Shown here: piece by piece, positions 1 through 8,459 of the stretch | Layout of the letters: the number at the start of each line of letters is the position of its first letter | How positions within the stretch are numbered: position 1 is the stretch's first letter | Virus record (IMG/VR): IMGVR_UViG_3300017781_000040 | Span: 1-38,455 of that record | DNA: 38,455 bases | Source of the DNA: a virus | Strand: one strand, 5' to 3' | Notes under the pieces: model-generated | Told to the model about the DNA's origin: nothing | Seen by the model: the letters and a program-made list of their open reading frames with translations, nothing else | The model's database searches: none | Made by a program: the position numbers and the translations under genes

Positions 1-2
1 AA

Positions 3-188
3 GAGACGTACAAAGAAATGATGCAAATGCGTCGGGACATCAGAGCTAAACGTGAACAGTTGATCTACCGACAGAGACGAAGACAACGAAAAATGCTAGA
101 TGTATCAGCAATAGTTACGGGGTTACTTGTTTCTGCTGGGATTGTCTGGACTACCATTAGTATTATACAGGGGTTGAATAATGGATGA
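3..188 (+). CDS. C-terminal fragment of a small membrane-anchored phage protein (5' end cut by window edge)
   Basis: The frame is open from base 3 to a TGA at 186-188 and encodes about 61 residues. A strongly basic helix (MRRDIRAKREQLIYRQRRRQ) is followed by one hydrophobic segment (AIVTGLLVSAGIVWTTISII), so the protein probably sits in the inner membrane with a positively charged cytoplasmic arm. It overlaps the next gene by 8 bases. The order basic helix then C-terminal membrane segment matches the end of a conserved phage protein whose N-terminus begins MDP and which is also present at the right edge of the window (38349 onward). I infer that both pieces belong to one gene split by the ends of the assembly. 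Function is unknown; its place beside holin-like genes suggests the lysis cassette. Confidence 0.6.
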   Translation, partial: ETYKEMMQMRRDIRAKREQLIYRQRRRQRKMLDVSAIVTGLLVSAGIVWTTISIIQGLNNG

Positions 189-345
189 GTCTGCAAAACA
201 AATAGTTGATGTCATGAGTGTTGGTACTATGCTAGGCACTCTTGGTGCAATGCTACCGCCTATATCTGCTCTGTTTACTATTGTATGGGTAGGTATACGT
301 ATATGGGAAACAGACACAGTACAGAACTTTAGGAACAAAAACTAA
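181..345 (+). CDS. Small holin-like membrane protein (54 aa)
   Basis: ATG at 181 opens a 54-codon frame that overlaps the preceding gene by 8 bases and ends 1 base before the next ATG at 347. The product has a short polar N-terminus (MDESAKQIVD), a hydrophobic central stretch (roughly residues 14-41, including LPPISALFTIVWVGIRIW) and a short charged tail. Size, one or two membrane passes and tight linkage to a second holin-type gene fit a class II-type holin, which would form the inner-membrane lesion that lets the endolysin out. No direct sequence signature proves this. The endolysin of this phage is encoded far away at 23348. The alternative is a small membrane protein that regulates lysis timing. 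Confidence 0.6.
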   Translation: MDESAKQIVDVMSVGTMLGTLGAMLPPISALFTIVWVGIRIWETDTVQNFRNKN

Positions 346-346
346 C

Positions 347-724
347 ATGTGGACAGCACTTATTGGCCCTATAGCTGGACTTGCTAAGAACTGGATTAAC
401 AACAGACACGAGCAGTCACAAGCTAAACACGTAGCTAAGATGGAAGTTATTAAGAACACGGCTACGTGGGAACAAGAGATGGCTGCTGCCAGTGCTACTT
501 CGTGGAAAGACGAGTGGTTTACTGTGGTACTGTCGTTACCTCTGTTAGCTGTGTGTTACGGAGTTGCTATGGATGACTTGAGTATTATGCAACGTGTAGG
601 TTTAGCTTTTGTTGAACTAGATAAATTACCTGAGTACTACCAGTACTTGTTGTACGTTGCAGTCACAGCCAGCTTTGGCATACGTGGTGCTGACAAGCTG
701 ATGCAAATAAAGGGTGGTAAGTAA
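347..724 (+). CDS. Holin of the GTA-holin 3TM-like family (125 aa)
   Basis: The protein opens with an amphipathic region (MWTALIGPIAGLAKNWINN), then a charged helix with a WEQEMAAASATSWKDEW motif. A strong membrane segment follows at about residues 57-75 (VVLSLPLLAVCYGVAM), and a second hydrophobic segment lies near residues 95-113 (YYQYLLYVAVTASFGIRG), followed by GADKLMQIK. This order (N-terminal helix, the W..SWKDE motif, two membrane passes, FGIRGADK end) is what I recall of the 'holin of 3TMs, for gene-transfer release' family. It would permeabilise the inner membrane or help to. It starts 1 base after the small holin-like gene, so the two probably act as a pair, for example holin and antiholin. 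Family assignment is from memory. Confidence 0.75.
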   Translation: MWTALIGPIAGLAKNWINNRHEQSQAKHVAKMEVIKNTATWEQEMAAASATSWKDEWFTVVLSLPLLAVCYGVAMDDLSIMQRVGLAFVELDKLPEYYQYLLYVAVTASFGIRGADKLMQIKGGK

Positions 725-726
725 CA

Positions 727-3700
727 ATGGTTATGGAAACGTATTACCCTTCAGACTTTGAGGATCAGGACGATTTTGATAGCTTTTTACGAAGGTTTAT
801 AGATCAGTGGCACGCCGGGGTGCCTTCTTCTCAATACTTTGACGCAGCGCCGCCACGAGAATATCTTGAATCTATATTAGGTCCACTCCCAGCGGGTGCT
901 GAGGAGTACCGCTATAGTGACTTAAATGATAACGGAACAAACGACCTTTATGCCGTAGATGCTAACGGTGACCCACATACTGTTTATTCGTACGATGACA
1001 ATAACGAGGTTGAATCAACAGTCTACACCGACTACCTCAGAGACACTATTTACGGCGGTGTTGCACCACAGACTTGGGAAGACGTAGAAAGAATACTTAA
1101 GGCAGAGGGTTACGACGACGAAGCCATAAAAGAAGTTAGAGGTAGCATCAAATGCCTCACCAAGGCTAATGAAATAAAATGCGACACCGAAAAATTCCAA
1201 GGAAGCGTAGTTCTAGCAGGAATTCTTAATAACAGCGGTTACGACGGAAGCTGGTGGGACGTAAGACCTACAGCGGGTCAGCCGTGCCAAACTGATGACG
1301 GAAAGCAAGGAGAGTACGACACAAATGGCGGCTGTACTCCTAATGAGTATCAGGAAGGGGATAGCTGCCCTACGGTTCCTAACGGACCTAAAGATGGTAT
1401 TATAGAAAACGGTGTGTGTGTTGGCGGCGATGATGATGACTCCGACACTAGTTGTATAGTTATTAATCAAGAAAACGCTGACGAGTGTGGATTTGTAATT
1501 GACGAAAACGGAAACTTACTAGACAAGGGGGATAGAGACCCTGACGAAGACTCTGTAGCACCTTTTTACACTAATTGCGGGGGTGGCATTTTTGCAGAAA
1601 CAAAAGAAGATTGTCCTGAAATGGAAGGAACAGGAACTGGAATTGGGAACTGTTCAACCATTAATGCTGAAAACGCTGACGAGTGTGGTTACGAAATAAC
1701 CAGCGATGGACAGCTAATTCCTAAAGATTTAAGTGGTGCTCCAGGAGATTACCCTAATTACGATAATTGCGGTAATGGTGTTTTTGTACTTGAAGGTACT
1801 GAGTGTCCTGATGTTCCAATAACTTACTCAGAAGAAGAACAAAACACAGCAGAAGCCATCAGGGATTGGGTTGAAGGCAAGATAGGCGAAGTCAAGGACA
1901 TGACTGTAGATGACGTTTTAGACGTTATCTTTGGTGGTGACGCTTGGGACCCTCAGTGTAAAGACGAAGGTGATCTTTCAAATTGCACAGGCACTGACGG
2001 AACTCAAGGAAACAAGTGTTGGAAAGACTGTGTAAACATTAGTGTTCTTGCCGGTATTCCCGGCTTGCCTATGCCTCCCGGCGCTGTAGACATTGGTACG
2101 GTTAGAGACTTAGAAAACACAGCAAACGACATAGGCACTACTATTGGAAACATTTTAAACCCCGACACAACCGACGAAAGTTTTATACAGCAAGTAAAAG
2201 ATTGGGTTACTGGTAAAATTGACGGTATTTTTGGTAACGTAGACGATGTAACCCTTGAACAAATTACCGGATGGATTACAGGAACTTTAGGTAGTGTACT
2301 TGGTAGTTTAATACTAATTGAAACAGCAGATGCAACAAACACAGTTACTACCAAAATTAATGAAATATTAGGTCTTCCTTTAACAGACCCTGAAGACGAA
2401 AAATGCATTGAAACAGAGTACTTTGAAGCAAACAAAGAAAAGTGTACTGCTTTGGGTTATGTTGACTGTGATGGCGCTTTAGGCGAACAAGGTCAAGAGT
2501 TAACTGGTGGAATAATAGGGCCAAACGAAACAACGCAAGGTTGTTCTGAAATACAAAACCCAGACATTGACACAACAAAATGTACAGAAGGAAGCCCTGA
2601 TAACGATGGAAACTGTATTTGTTCAGATGGTACACCAGAAGACGAAGATGGTAATTGTCTAGACGATACTCCACTAACCCCAGAACAAATCTGTGAGGAA
2701 AAAGGTTTAACTTACGATCCTAGTGACTTAAACGCAGACCCTGATGGTTGTGTTAGAGTAGGCCCAGAAGTAAACCCAGAACAAATCTGTGAGGAAAAAG
2801 GTTTAACTTACGCTCCTACCGCTCCTGAAGAAGACAGAGATGAAGACGATTGTGTTTCTACTGTTATTTCTGATCAAAGATGTAATGACCCTAACGCTAA
2901 AAACTACAATGAGTTAGGAGAATGTGGCGAATGTGAATCAGGGTTTAGAAAAGACCCAAACACGAATGAGTGTAAACCTGACGGACCAACTCTTGATTGT
3001 ACAACCATAACTTCAGAAAACGCAGCCGGTTGTAAAAAGAAGGACTGTGGGGGCGGTGTCTTTGTAGACGAGGGGGAAGATTGTCCAACTACAGTAAACC
3101 CTTGTGACAACCCACAGACAGACCAAGAAAAAAGAAACTGTAGTTGGGTTGCGTGTCCCGACACAGGTGCTTTACACCCGCCGGGAACAGATTTAAATAC
3201 AGTTTGTGGTGAAAAACGAAAGTGCATAGACGGAAAAGAGCCAGATCCACAAAAAGGATGCCCAGAAGATTGGTGTGACGCTGCGATGACTATAGCACCA
3301 GACGAAAACGGTCAGTGTCCTTCAGACCCTCCGTTAGTAAAGTGTCCAGATGGTAGTATGGTCGCTAATGAAAAGGATTGTTACAAAGATACACTAATAG
3401 AGTGTCCCGTTAAAAGCGACAGACCCGGAACTATGGTTGAAAACATAGAAGACTGTTATGACTCTGTTACACTAATAGAGTGTCCAAAAGGTACTCCTAA
3501 TGAAGGGCAAATGGTTGATGATAAAAGTAAGTGTGGTACTACTACTCCTTACACCTGCCCAGACCCTAACGCTACCACAAACGAAGACGGAAGCTGTGGC
3601 CCGTGTAAAACTGGGTACGCATACGACGGTGCTGCAGAACGCTGTGTACAGAGTACTACACCAGACCCTTGTTTAAGCGCAGACTACGCCGCAGCTAACC

Positions 3701-3978
3701 CAGAGCAGTGTGGCACTGGTGATTGTGTTGACTGTACTTGTGCTGAGTACGCCGCAGCTAACCCTGAAGAGTGTGGCACTGGAGGCGGCGGTGATGGCGG
3801 CGGCGATGGCGGTGGCGGTGGCATGTTCCGACCACAAGCAGGTGTTCCTCCGACACTAGGTGATCCACAGCTTCTCGCTAGAATGGAGTTTCCCATTGAA
3901 AACTTTTTACAACAATATATTGATGGACCTGATAATCAAGACATCAGCATAACCGGATTGTTTGAGGGCTTAGTATGA
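727..3978 (+). CDS. Giant cysteine-rich, acidic repeat protein (1083 aa), function unknown
   Basis: No known family is recognised. The N-terminal ~135 residues are Asp/Tyr-rich and cysteine-free. From about residue 140 to 1000 I count roughly 60 cysteines in short modules. Examples are a repeated NADEC/ENAAGC...NCGGGIF...EDCP unit (near residues 240, 310 and 760), two EQICEEKGLTY units, LIECP units, and CNDPNAKNY...GECGEC, which resembles the DP-A-NY-DGSC motifs of bacterial surface proteins. A cysteine-free middle region (about residues 440-555) holds two DWV-GKI repeats and a hydrophobic helix (GTLGSVLGSLILI). A glycine/aspartate linker (about residue 1020) leads to a conserved-looking C-terminus (MFRPQAGVPPTLGDPQLLAR). 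It lies between the holins and the tail-tube gene and overlaps the latter by 4 bases, so a virion (tail or receptor-interacting) role is likely. ATG at 733 is an alternative start. Confidence 0.75.
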   Translation: MVMETYYPSDFEDQDDFDSFLRRFIDQWHAGVPSSQYFDAAPPREYLESILGPLPAGAEEYRYSDLNDNGTNDLYAVDANGDPHTVYSYDDNNEVESTVYTDYLRDTIYGGVAPQTWEDVERILKAEGYDDEAIKEVRGSIKCLTKANEIKCDTEKFQGSVVLAGILNNSGYDGSWWDVRPTAGQPCQTDDGKQGEYDTNGGCTPNEYQEGDSCPTVPNGPKDGIIENGVCVGGDDDDSDTSCIVINQENADECGFVIDENGNLLDKGDRDPDEDSVAPFYTNCGGGIFAETKEDCPEMEGTGTGIGNCSTINAENADECGYEITSDGQLIPKDLSGAPGDYPNYDNCGNGVFVLEGTECPDVPITYSEEEQNTAEAIRDWVEGKIGEVKDMTVDDVLDVIFGGDAWDPQCKDEGDLSNCTGTDGTQGNKCWKDCVNISVLAGIPGLPMPPGAVDIGTVRDLENTANDIGTTIGNILNPDTTDESFIQQVKDWVTGKIDGIFGNVDDVTLEQITGWITGTLGSVLGSLILIETADATNTVTTKINEILGLPLTDPEDEKCIETEYFEANKEKCTALGYVDCDGALGEQGQELTGGIIGPNETTQGCSEIQNPDIDTTKCTEGSPDNDGNCICSDGTPEDEDGNCLDDTPLTPEQICEEKGLTYDPSDLNADPDGCVRVGPEVNPEQICEEKGLTYAPTAPEEDRDEDDCVSTVISDQRCNDPNAKNYNELGECGECESGFRKDPNTNECKPDGPTLDCTTITSENAAGCKKKDCGGGVFVDEGEDCPTTVNPCDNPQTDQEKRNCSWVACPDTGALHPPGTDLNTVCGEKRKCIDGKEPDPQKGCPEDWCDAAMTIAPDENGQCPSDPPLVKCPDGSMVANEKDCYKDTLIECPVKSDRPGTMVENIEDCYDSVTLIECPKGTPNEGQMVDDKSKCGTTTPYTCPDPNATTNEDGSCGPCKTGYAYDGAAERCVQSTTPDPCLSADYAAANPEQCGTGDCVDCTCAEYAAANPEECGTGGGGDGGGDGGGGGMFRPQAGVPPTLGDPQLLARMEFPIENFLQQYIDGPDNQDISITGLFEGLV
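2679..2812 (+). repeat. Exact 38-bp direct repeat with 96-bp period inside the cysteine-rich gene
   Basis: The 38 bases at 2679-2716 recur without change at 2775-2812. They start cccagaacaaatctgtgagg and encode PEQICEEKGLTY both times. The offset is 96 bases (32 codons), so the reading frame is kept. Weaker in-frame repeats in the same gene include gaaaacgctgacgagtgtgg (around 1471 and 1667) and the tacgccgcagctaaccc units near 3686 and 3749. Identity at silent positions points to recent duplication or gene conversion. Confidence 0.9.
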
Positions 3979-4622
3979 CATATTTAAACATAGTAAACAA
4001 CGTACTGAGGCGTTTACGTGAAGATACAGTAACTACTATAAGCGCCAACACGTACAGTGCTATGGTTGGTGACTTTATTAACGACGCAAAACAACTCGTG
4101 GAGAACGCTTGGGATTGGTCTAATCTCAGGTCTACCCTTACGATTACTACGGCTGCTGATGACTACACGTACTCACTGACGGGCTACCAAGACCAAGGTA
4201 AAGTACTCAGTGTTATTAACGACACATCTAACCTCGTGATGCAGTATCAGTCTAAGGATTGGTTTGACGATAAGTACTTAATTAACACACCTGCTTCTGG
4301 GGAACCTCAGTACTACACCTTTAGCGGCATAGATGGTTCTGGTGACGCACAGATTGATGTGTACCCTAAGCCTGACGGTGTGTACTCTCTGAAGGTGCAC
4401 AGTGTAATCAGAAACGTAATCTTGAGTAGCGACTCTGACACACTGGCTATTCCTAATCAGCCTGTGATACACATGGCAGTAGCTCTGTTGGCTCGTGAAC
4501 GTGGTGAAACAGGCGGTACATCTACACCAGAGTACTTTGCTCTTGCTGACAAGTATTTGTCTGATGCAATTGCTCTGGACGCACAGAAGCACCCTGAAGA
4601 AACTATTTGGTACACACCCTAG
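3975..4622 (+). CDS. Tail tube/head-tail adaptor protein, T7 gp11-like (215 aa)
   Basis: The protein starts MTYLNIVNNVLRRLRED, the amphipathic N-terminal helix typical of podovirus head-tail adaptors. It continues with an aspartate/asparagine-rich helix (VGDFINDAKQLVENAWDW) and a beta-rich middle ending in a helix (AVALLARERGE). Length (215 aa) and position directly before the nozzle gene match tail tubular protein A of T7-like phages (gp11), which forms the ring between portal and nozzle. ATG at 3975 overlaps the preceding stop by 4 bases (ATGA). No catalytic function is expected. Assignment rests on helix pattern and gene order, not on a strict motif; a P22 gp4-type adaptor is the alternative. 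Confidence 0.75.
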   Translation: MTYLNIVNNVLRRLREDTVTTISANTYSAMVGDFINDAKQLVENAWDWSNLRSTLTITTAADDYTYSLTGYQDQGKVLSVINDTSNLVMQYQSKDWFDDKYLINTPASGEPQYYTFSGIDGSGDAQIDVYPKPDGVYSLKVHSVIRNVILSSDSDTLAIPNQPVIHMAVALLARERGETGGTSTPEYFALADKYLSDAIALDAQKHPEETIWYTP

Positions 4623-4630
4623 GAGTACGT

Positions 4631-6151
4631 ATGGCACAGCCACTACAAAGTATTAACTTAGTTGCTCCTGCGTTCCAAGGGATCAACACAGAAGACTCTC
4701 CGCTTGCACAGGATACGTCTTTTGCTGAAGTTGCCGACAACGCAATTATTGACAGGCGTGGACGTTTGGCGTCACGTAAGGGTAATGCTGTTGTTACTAC
4801 AAACAAGACTGTACTAGGTGCTGACTACCTGCACAACGTACACGAGTTCTACGACAGTGCTGGTAACGAAGTAATCTTTAGCACTGGTAACAACAAAATT
4901 ATGACAGGCACAACTACACTGGTTGACGCTACGCCGGGGTCATATACGATCAGTGCTAACGATTGGAAGATAGTTAACTTTAACGACAAAGCGTACTTTT
5001 TCCAGCGTGGTTACGATCCTTTGGTATACGACAACGCTAACGGGTTACGGACGTTTACTGTAGCAAACAGTAGTTCAACAAACGCCACGTTTAAAGCACA
5101 CGAAGCTATTGCGGCATTTGGTAGGTTGTTTATTGTTGGTAACGCAACTGATTACAACACTATTTACTGGTCTGATTTACTAGACGGCACTAAGTTTACT
5201 GGAGGGTCTAGCGGATCTATTGACGTATCTAAGGTGTGGCCTAACGGGTTTGATAAGGTAGTAGCTCTAGCGGCACACAACGGTTTTCTAGTTGTCTTTG
5301 GTGAAAACAACACAATAGTCTACGGTGGTGCAGACAGCCCTGCGTCTATGACGTTGCAGGACACTATTCCGGGTGTTGGCTGTGTAGACAGAAAGAGTGT
5401 ACAAAACATAGGAACAGACTTGTTGTTTCTAACACAGACAGGACTAAGGAGCTTGGGACGGGCTGTTCAAGAGAAGTCCTTGCCTATTACTGATCTGAGC
5501 AGAAACATCAAGCAGGAACTGATTGCTAACGTACTGGCTAAAACAACGCCTGTTAGCACAGTGTATAGTCCTGAAAACTACTTCTATCTTTTGTGCTTTC
5601 CTGACCTAAACCTCGTGTACTGCTTTGATGTACGAGGCAAACTGGAGAACGGTGCGTACAGGGTAACACGGTGGCCTAGTGTAGACTTTAAGTCTTTTCA
5701 CAGGGACAGAAACGGTGATGTATACATAGGCACTACGGCTGGCCTAGGAAAATATGACAACTACTTTGACAACGGTAGCATCTATAGATTTAGGTACTTT
5801 AGTCCTGGCTTGAGCTTTGGTGACCCATCTAAGATTAAGATGCTAAAGAAGATTAGACCTACGATCATTGGTGGTAACAACGCAGACATCTTTCTCAAGT
5901 GGTCTTACGACTTTGAGACAGCAACTAACACTAGCACTTTTAGAACTAGTAGTGCTACTCCCGGTTTCTTTGGGCAGTCTGAATACAACGTAGCTGAGTA
6001 CTCTGAAGAAGGAACAGTTATTAGTCGTTCTTCTATTAACACAACAGGCTACGGTTCAGTAATCAGCGTTGGTCTTGAGACAGACATCAACGGTTACGCA
6101 CTGTCCTTACAGGAAATGAATGTACTAGCACTAATAGGTAAAACGCTATGA
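4631..6151 (+). CDS. Tail nozzle protein, T7 gp12/tail tubular protein B-like (506 aa)
   Basis: I choose ATG 4631 because it has an AGGAG 7 bases upstream (4621-4625); the open frame reaches back to 4607 over the end of the previous gene. The protein begins MAQPLQSINLVAPAFQGIN, then LAEVADNAIIDRRGRLASRKG-like text (ADNAIIDRRGRLASRKG), a pattern I associate with phage tail nozzle/stabilisation proteins. The rest is rich in beta-strand segments of beta-propeller type (FIVGNATDYNTIYWSDLLDG, FLVVFGENNTIVYGG). It would form the distal tail tube of the virion and bind the fibres. Its place after the gp11-like gene and before the ejection proteins matches T7-like order. A P22 gp10-like packaged-DNA stabilisation protein is a related alternative. 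Confidence 0.8.
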   Translation: MAQPLQSINLVAPAFQGINTEDSPLAQDTSFAEVADNAIIDRRGRLASRKGNAVVTTNKTVLGADYLHNVHEFYDSAGNEVIFSTGNNKIMTGTTTLVDATPGSYTISANDWKIVNFNDKAYFFQRGYDPLVYDNANGLRTFTVANSSSTNATFKAHEAIAAFGRLFIVGNATDYNTIYWSDLLDGTKFTGGSSGSIDVSKVWPNGFDKVVALAAHNGFLVVFGENNTIVYGGADSPASMTLQDTIPGVGCVDRKSVQNIGTDLLFLTQTGLRSLGRAVQEKSLPITDLSRNIKQELIANVLAKTTPVSTVYSPENYFYLLCFPDLNLVYCFDVRGKLENGAYRVTRWPSVDFKSFHRDRNGDVYIGTTAGLGKYDNYFDNGSIYRFRYFSPGLSFGDPSKIKMLKKIRPTIIGGNNADIFLKWSYDFETATNTSTFRTSSATPGFFGQSEYNVAEYSEEGTVISRSSINTTGYGSVISVGLETDINGYALSLQEMNVLALIGKTL

Positions 6152-6186
6152 TGACAAATTACAATAAAAACAAAGGTACTTACTAA
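6151..6186 (+). CDS. 11-codon coupling mini-ORF between nozzle and ejection-protein genes
   Basis: The nozzle stop (TGA 6149-6151) overlaps an ATG at 6151. That ATG opens an 11-residue frame (MTNYNKNKGTY) ending with TAA at 6184-6186, and the TAA overlaps the ATG of the next gene at 6186. The TGATG and TAATG junctions would let a terminating ribosome re-initiate twice. The peptide itself is probably not functional; it may be a translational bridge or simply chance, since an AAAGG also precedes 6186. Confidence 0.35.
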   Translation: MTNYNKNKGTY

Positions 6187-7211
6187 TGAGTCTTTTAAGT
6201 GATCTTATCCCCAGTGACATTGAAGACCTGCTGACTGCTGACGTTACTCAAGCAACAGCGCCTGATGTATCGTTCCAACCGTTTACTGTAACTGGTCCGT
6301 CAGGAACGATTAAAGCAGATACTGAAGGAACCCAGTATTCTCTAGGAACCACAGGTCAAGCACTACAGAGTGCGCTAGAATCTCAGGCACTCTCTAGGTT
6401 TACTGGGCCTAATGTTGGTCTTGGCTTAGACGCCGCTGGTCAACAGTTGTTAGGCATGGGCCAACAACAGCTAGGTATGTCTCCTTTTGGTCTCGCTGGT
6501 CAACAACAGGCGGCACAACAAGCGTTTGGCTTAGGTGGTCAGTTCATGGGCCAAGCTGGTATGCCTATGGCTGGCAGAGAACAAGACGTCTATGATCGCA
6601 TTAGAGCTACACAGCTTGGTGAAGAAGAGAGACAGAGGCTTGCCTTAGAAGAGCGTTTGTTTAACCAAGGTCGTGGTGGTGTACGTACAGCTATGTTTGG
6701 CGGCGCACCAGAGCAAATGGCGTTAGCTAAGGCTCAAGAAGAAGCACAGAACCAAGCGTCTCTCATGGCTATGCAACAGGCACAACAGGAACAACAACAA
6801 CAAGCGGCTATGGGTGCACAGTTTGCTGGCTTAGGCTCTGGCCTAGCGTCACAACGGCAAGCACTAGATGTAGCACAGCAAGCTAGGGCTATGCAAGCAC
6901 TACAAGGCGGTATGGGACTGATGACAGGTGGTCTTGGGTTAGAACAGGGTCAGCAACAGATAGGCTTAGGAGCGCTTCAGGGCGCTTACGTGCCACAGGC
7001 GGCTATGCTCTCTGCGTTCTCTCCTGCACTCAACGTGGCTAGTTTGTCTGACGTTGCACGTAGGCAGCAAGGTGAGCTTGGTCTGGAAACACAGATGGCT
7101 AACATTTCTGGTGACGTAGGCCACAGGACAGCACTAGCTAATATGTACGCTGGTTTGTACGGTGGTCTTTTGTCTGCTGGTGGTAGTTTGCTTGGCAAGA
7201 TTTTTGATTAG
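6186..7211 (+). CDS. Gln/Ala/Gly-rich internal virion (ejection) protein candidate (341 aa)
   Basis: The protein is strongly enriched in glutamine, alanine, glycine and methionine (for example QQAQQEQQQQAAMGAQFAGL) and has long helical stretches between about residues 85 and 270. It ends in a glycine-rich hydrophobic segment (MYAGLYGGLLSAGGSLLG). It is the first of three consecutive genes after the nozzle gene, the place of T7 gp14-gp16, whose products sit in the head as a core and are ejected to extend the tail through the cell envelope. Composition and size fit the gp14-like member. No motif is diagnostic, so the assignment rests on position and composition. An AAAGG lies 9 bases before the ATG. 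Confidence 0.6.
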   Translation: MSLLSDLIPSDIEDLLTADVTQATAPDVSFQPFTVTGPSGTIKADTEGTQYSLGTTGQALQSALESQALSRFTGPNVGLGLDAAGQQLLGMGQQQLGMSPFGLAGQQQAAQQAFGLGGQFMGQAGMPMAGREQDVYDRIRATQLGEEERQRLALEERLFNQGRGGVRTAMFGGAPEQMALAKAQEEAQNQASLMAMQQAQQEQQQQAAMGAQFAGLGSGLASQRQALDVAQQARAMQALQGGMGLMTGGLGLEQGQQQIGLGALQGAYVPQAAMLSAFSPALNVASLSDVARRQQGELGLETQMANISGDVGHRTALANMYAGLYGGLLSAGGSLLGKIFD

Positions 7212-7223
7212 AGGATAAATAAG

Positions 7224-8456
7224 ATGGCTTACAATACTGGTGGAATGTTAGCTGAAACAGGACTAAACGTAGGGAAACTGATCGGAGGAGGCTTTGCTGA
7301 CTTAGGTGCTGGCATAGGCACTGGCGTCGGCGGCATGATGACTCGTCGCAGGGAAAGACAGGGAGCGCAGAACGCACAACAGCAGTTCCAGCAGATTGTT
7401 GGCGCTTATAAAGATGATCCTGTTGGAATGATGCGTGAAGCTCAGAAAGCAAAGCTGGATCCTGATACAAACATTCAACAAATGGGTGATATGTTGATGG
7501 AAGAGGCCAAGCGTTTGACAGCTTCACAGACTAAAGCTAAAGAAAAAAAAGTAGCGGATACAACGGGAAGAGGCGAAGGAGAGTTAATGGCTCTCGCTAA
7601 TGATCCTAAGTTTAATTTGAATGACCCAAAGATGCGTAGTGGTTTTATAGGAATGGCTGATTCTTTTGGTGTTTCTCGTAAAAGGGCGATGGAGATTGCT
7701 TTAAAAGCCCGTGAAGACGCCGAAAAAGGACAGAGCGACAGCGATTACCGCAAATCTGACGAAGTTATTGTAAGGGACTCAAAAGGTAATAAGTTTATTC
7801 AGTACAGCATACAAGACATTAGTGACCCAACCTCCACGCCTGTTATAAAATACGTGCCTATTGGTGATGGGCCAGACAAACCAGTAGGGGACACTACTAT
7901 AATAAGCATAAGAACAGGTGCTGGTGCTTTTGATAAGCCGGGGATAGCTGGAGAGGTTAGGACAGAACAGCAATTTGCTGATTTAAAAGTAGACGCTACC
8001 GCACAGCTTCCAGAGTTAATATCGCAATCACGTATCTTAGATGACGCCGTAGCTGCGTTAGATACAATGGAATCTCAAGGTCTTCCAGAGGTTGTTGTAA
8101 ATACAATACGGAAAGAATTTGGTGTCCAAGACCCAGACATTGCTGAGTACGAAATGCTAGTAGGTGAGTTGATGTTTTCTCGCTTGAAGCCTTTATTTGG
8201 CGGTGTTATTAGTGAGGGCGAAAGAGAAGCTATTATGGGCTTGTACAACAACATGAAAAGAGGTAACCCCGCCAACAAAAGAATTTTAATGCAGCTTCAG
8301 GAAAAAGTTAAAGAAACTATTGTTAAATCTAATCTAATACGAAGAGCAGGTTCTTTTGACGATTATAATATGTCACTAGATCGTATGTATCCTACAGAAG
8401 AAGAAAAAACAGAACAAAACGTAGTAGACTTTAGCGCTCTGCCCACTCAAGGATAA
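7224..8456 (+). CDS. Internal virion (ejection) protein candidate (410 aa)
   Basis: The start region holds a glycine-rich amphipathic segment (LIGGGFADLGAGIGTGVGGM) followed by a basic patch (MTRRRERQGAQNAQQQFQQ). Long charged helices fill the remainder, including a C-terminal part (ISEGEREAIMGLYNNMKRGN) rich in Lys/Glu. I do not recognise an enzyme motif. Its place between two other ejection-protein candidates suggests it is part of the internal core delivered with the DNA. A GAGGATAAATAAG leader precedes the ATG, close to the leader of the next gene (AAGGATAAATA at 8449-8459), so both may be translated at similar levels. Codon 1 lies 12 bases after the preceding stop. Confidence 0.55.
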   Translation: MAYNTGGMLAETGLNVGKLIGGGFADLGAGIGTGVGGMMTRRRERQGAQNAQQQFQQIVGAYKDDPVGMMREAQKAKLDPDTNIQQMGDMLMEEAKRLTASQTKAKEKKVADTTGRGEGELMALANDPKFNLNDPKMRSGFIGMADSFGVSRKRAMEIALKAREDAEKGQSDSDYRKSDEVIVRDSKGNKFIQYSIQDISDPTSTPVIKYVPIGDGPDKPVGDTTIISIRTGAGAFDKPGIAGEVRTEQQFADLKVDATAQLPELISQSRILDDAVAALDTMESQGLPEVVVNTIRKEFGVQDPDIAEYEMLVGELMFSRLKPLFGGVISEGEREAIMGLYNNMKRGNPANKRILMQLQEKVKETIVKSNLIRRAGSFDDYNMSLDRMYPTEEEKTEQNVVDFSALPTQG

Positions 8457-8459
8457 ATA

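Noticed and set aside
2004-2435. 143-codon minus-strand frame inside the cysteine-rich gene
   Set aside because: Low-complexity Ser/Val/Pro text complementary to a well-supported plus-strand gene.
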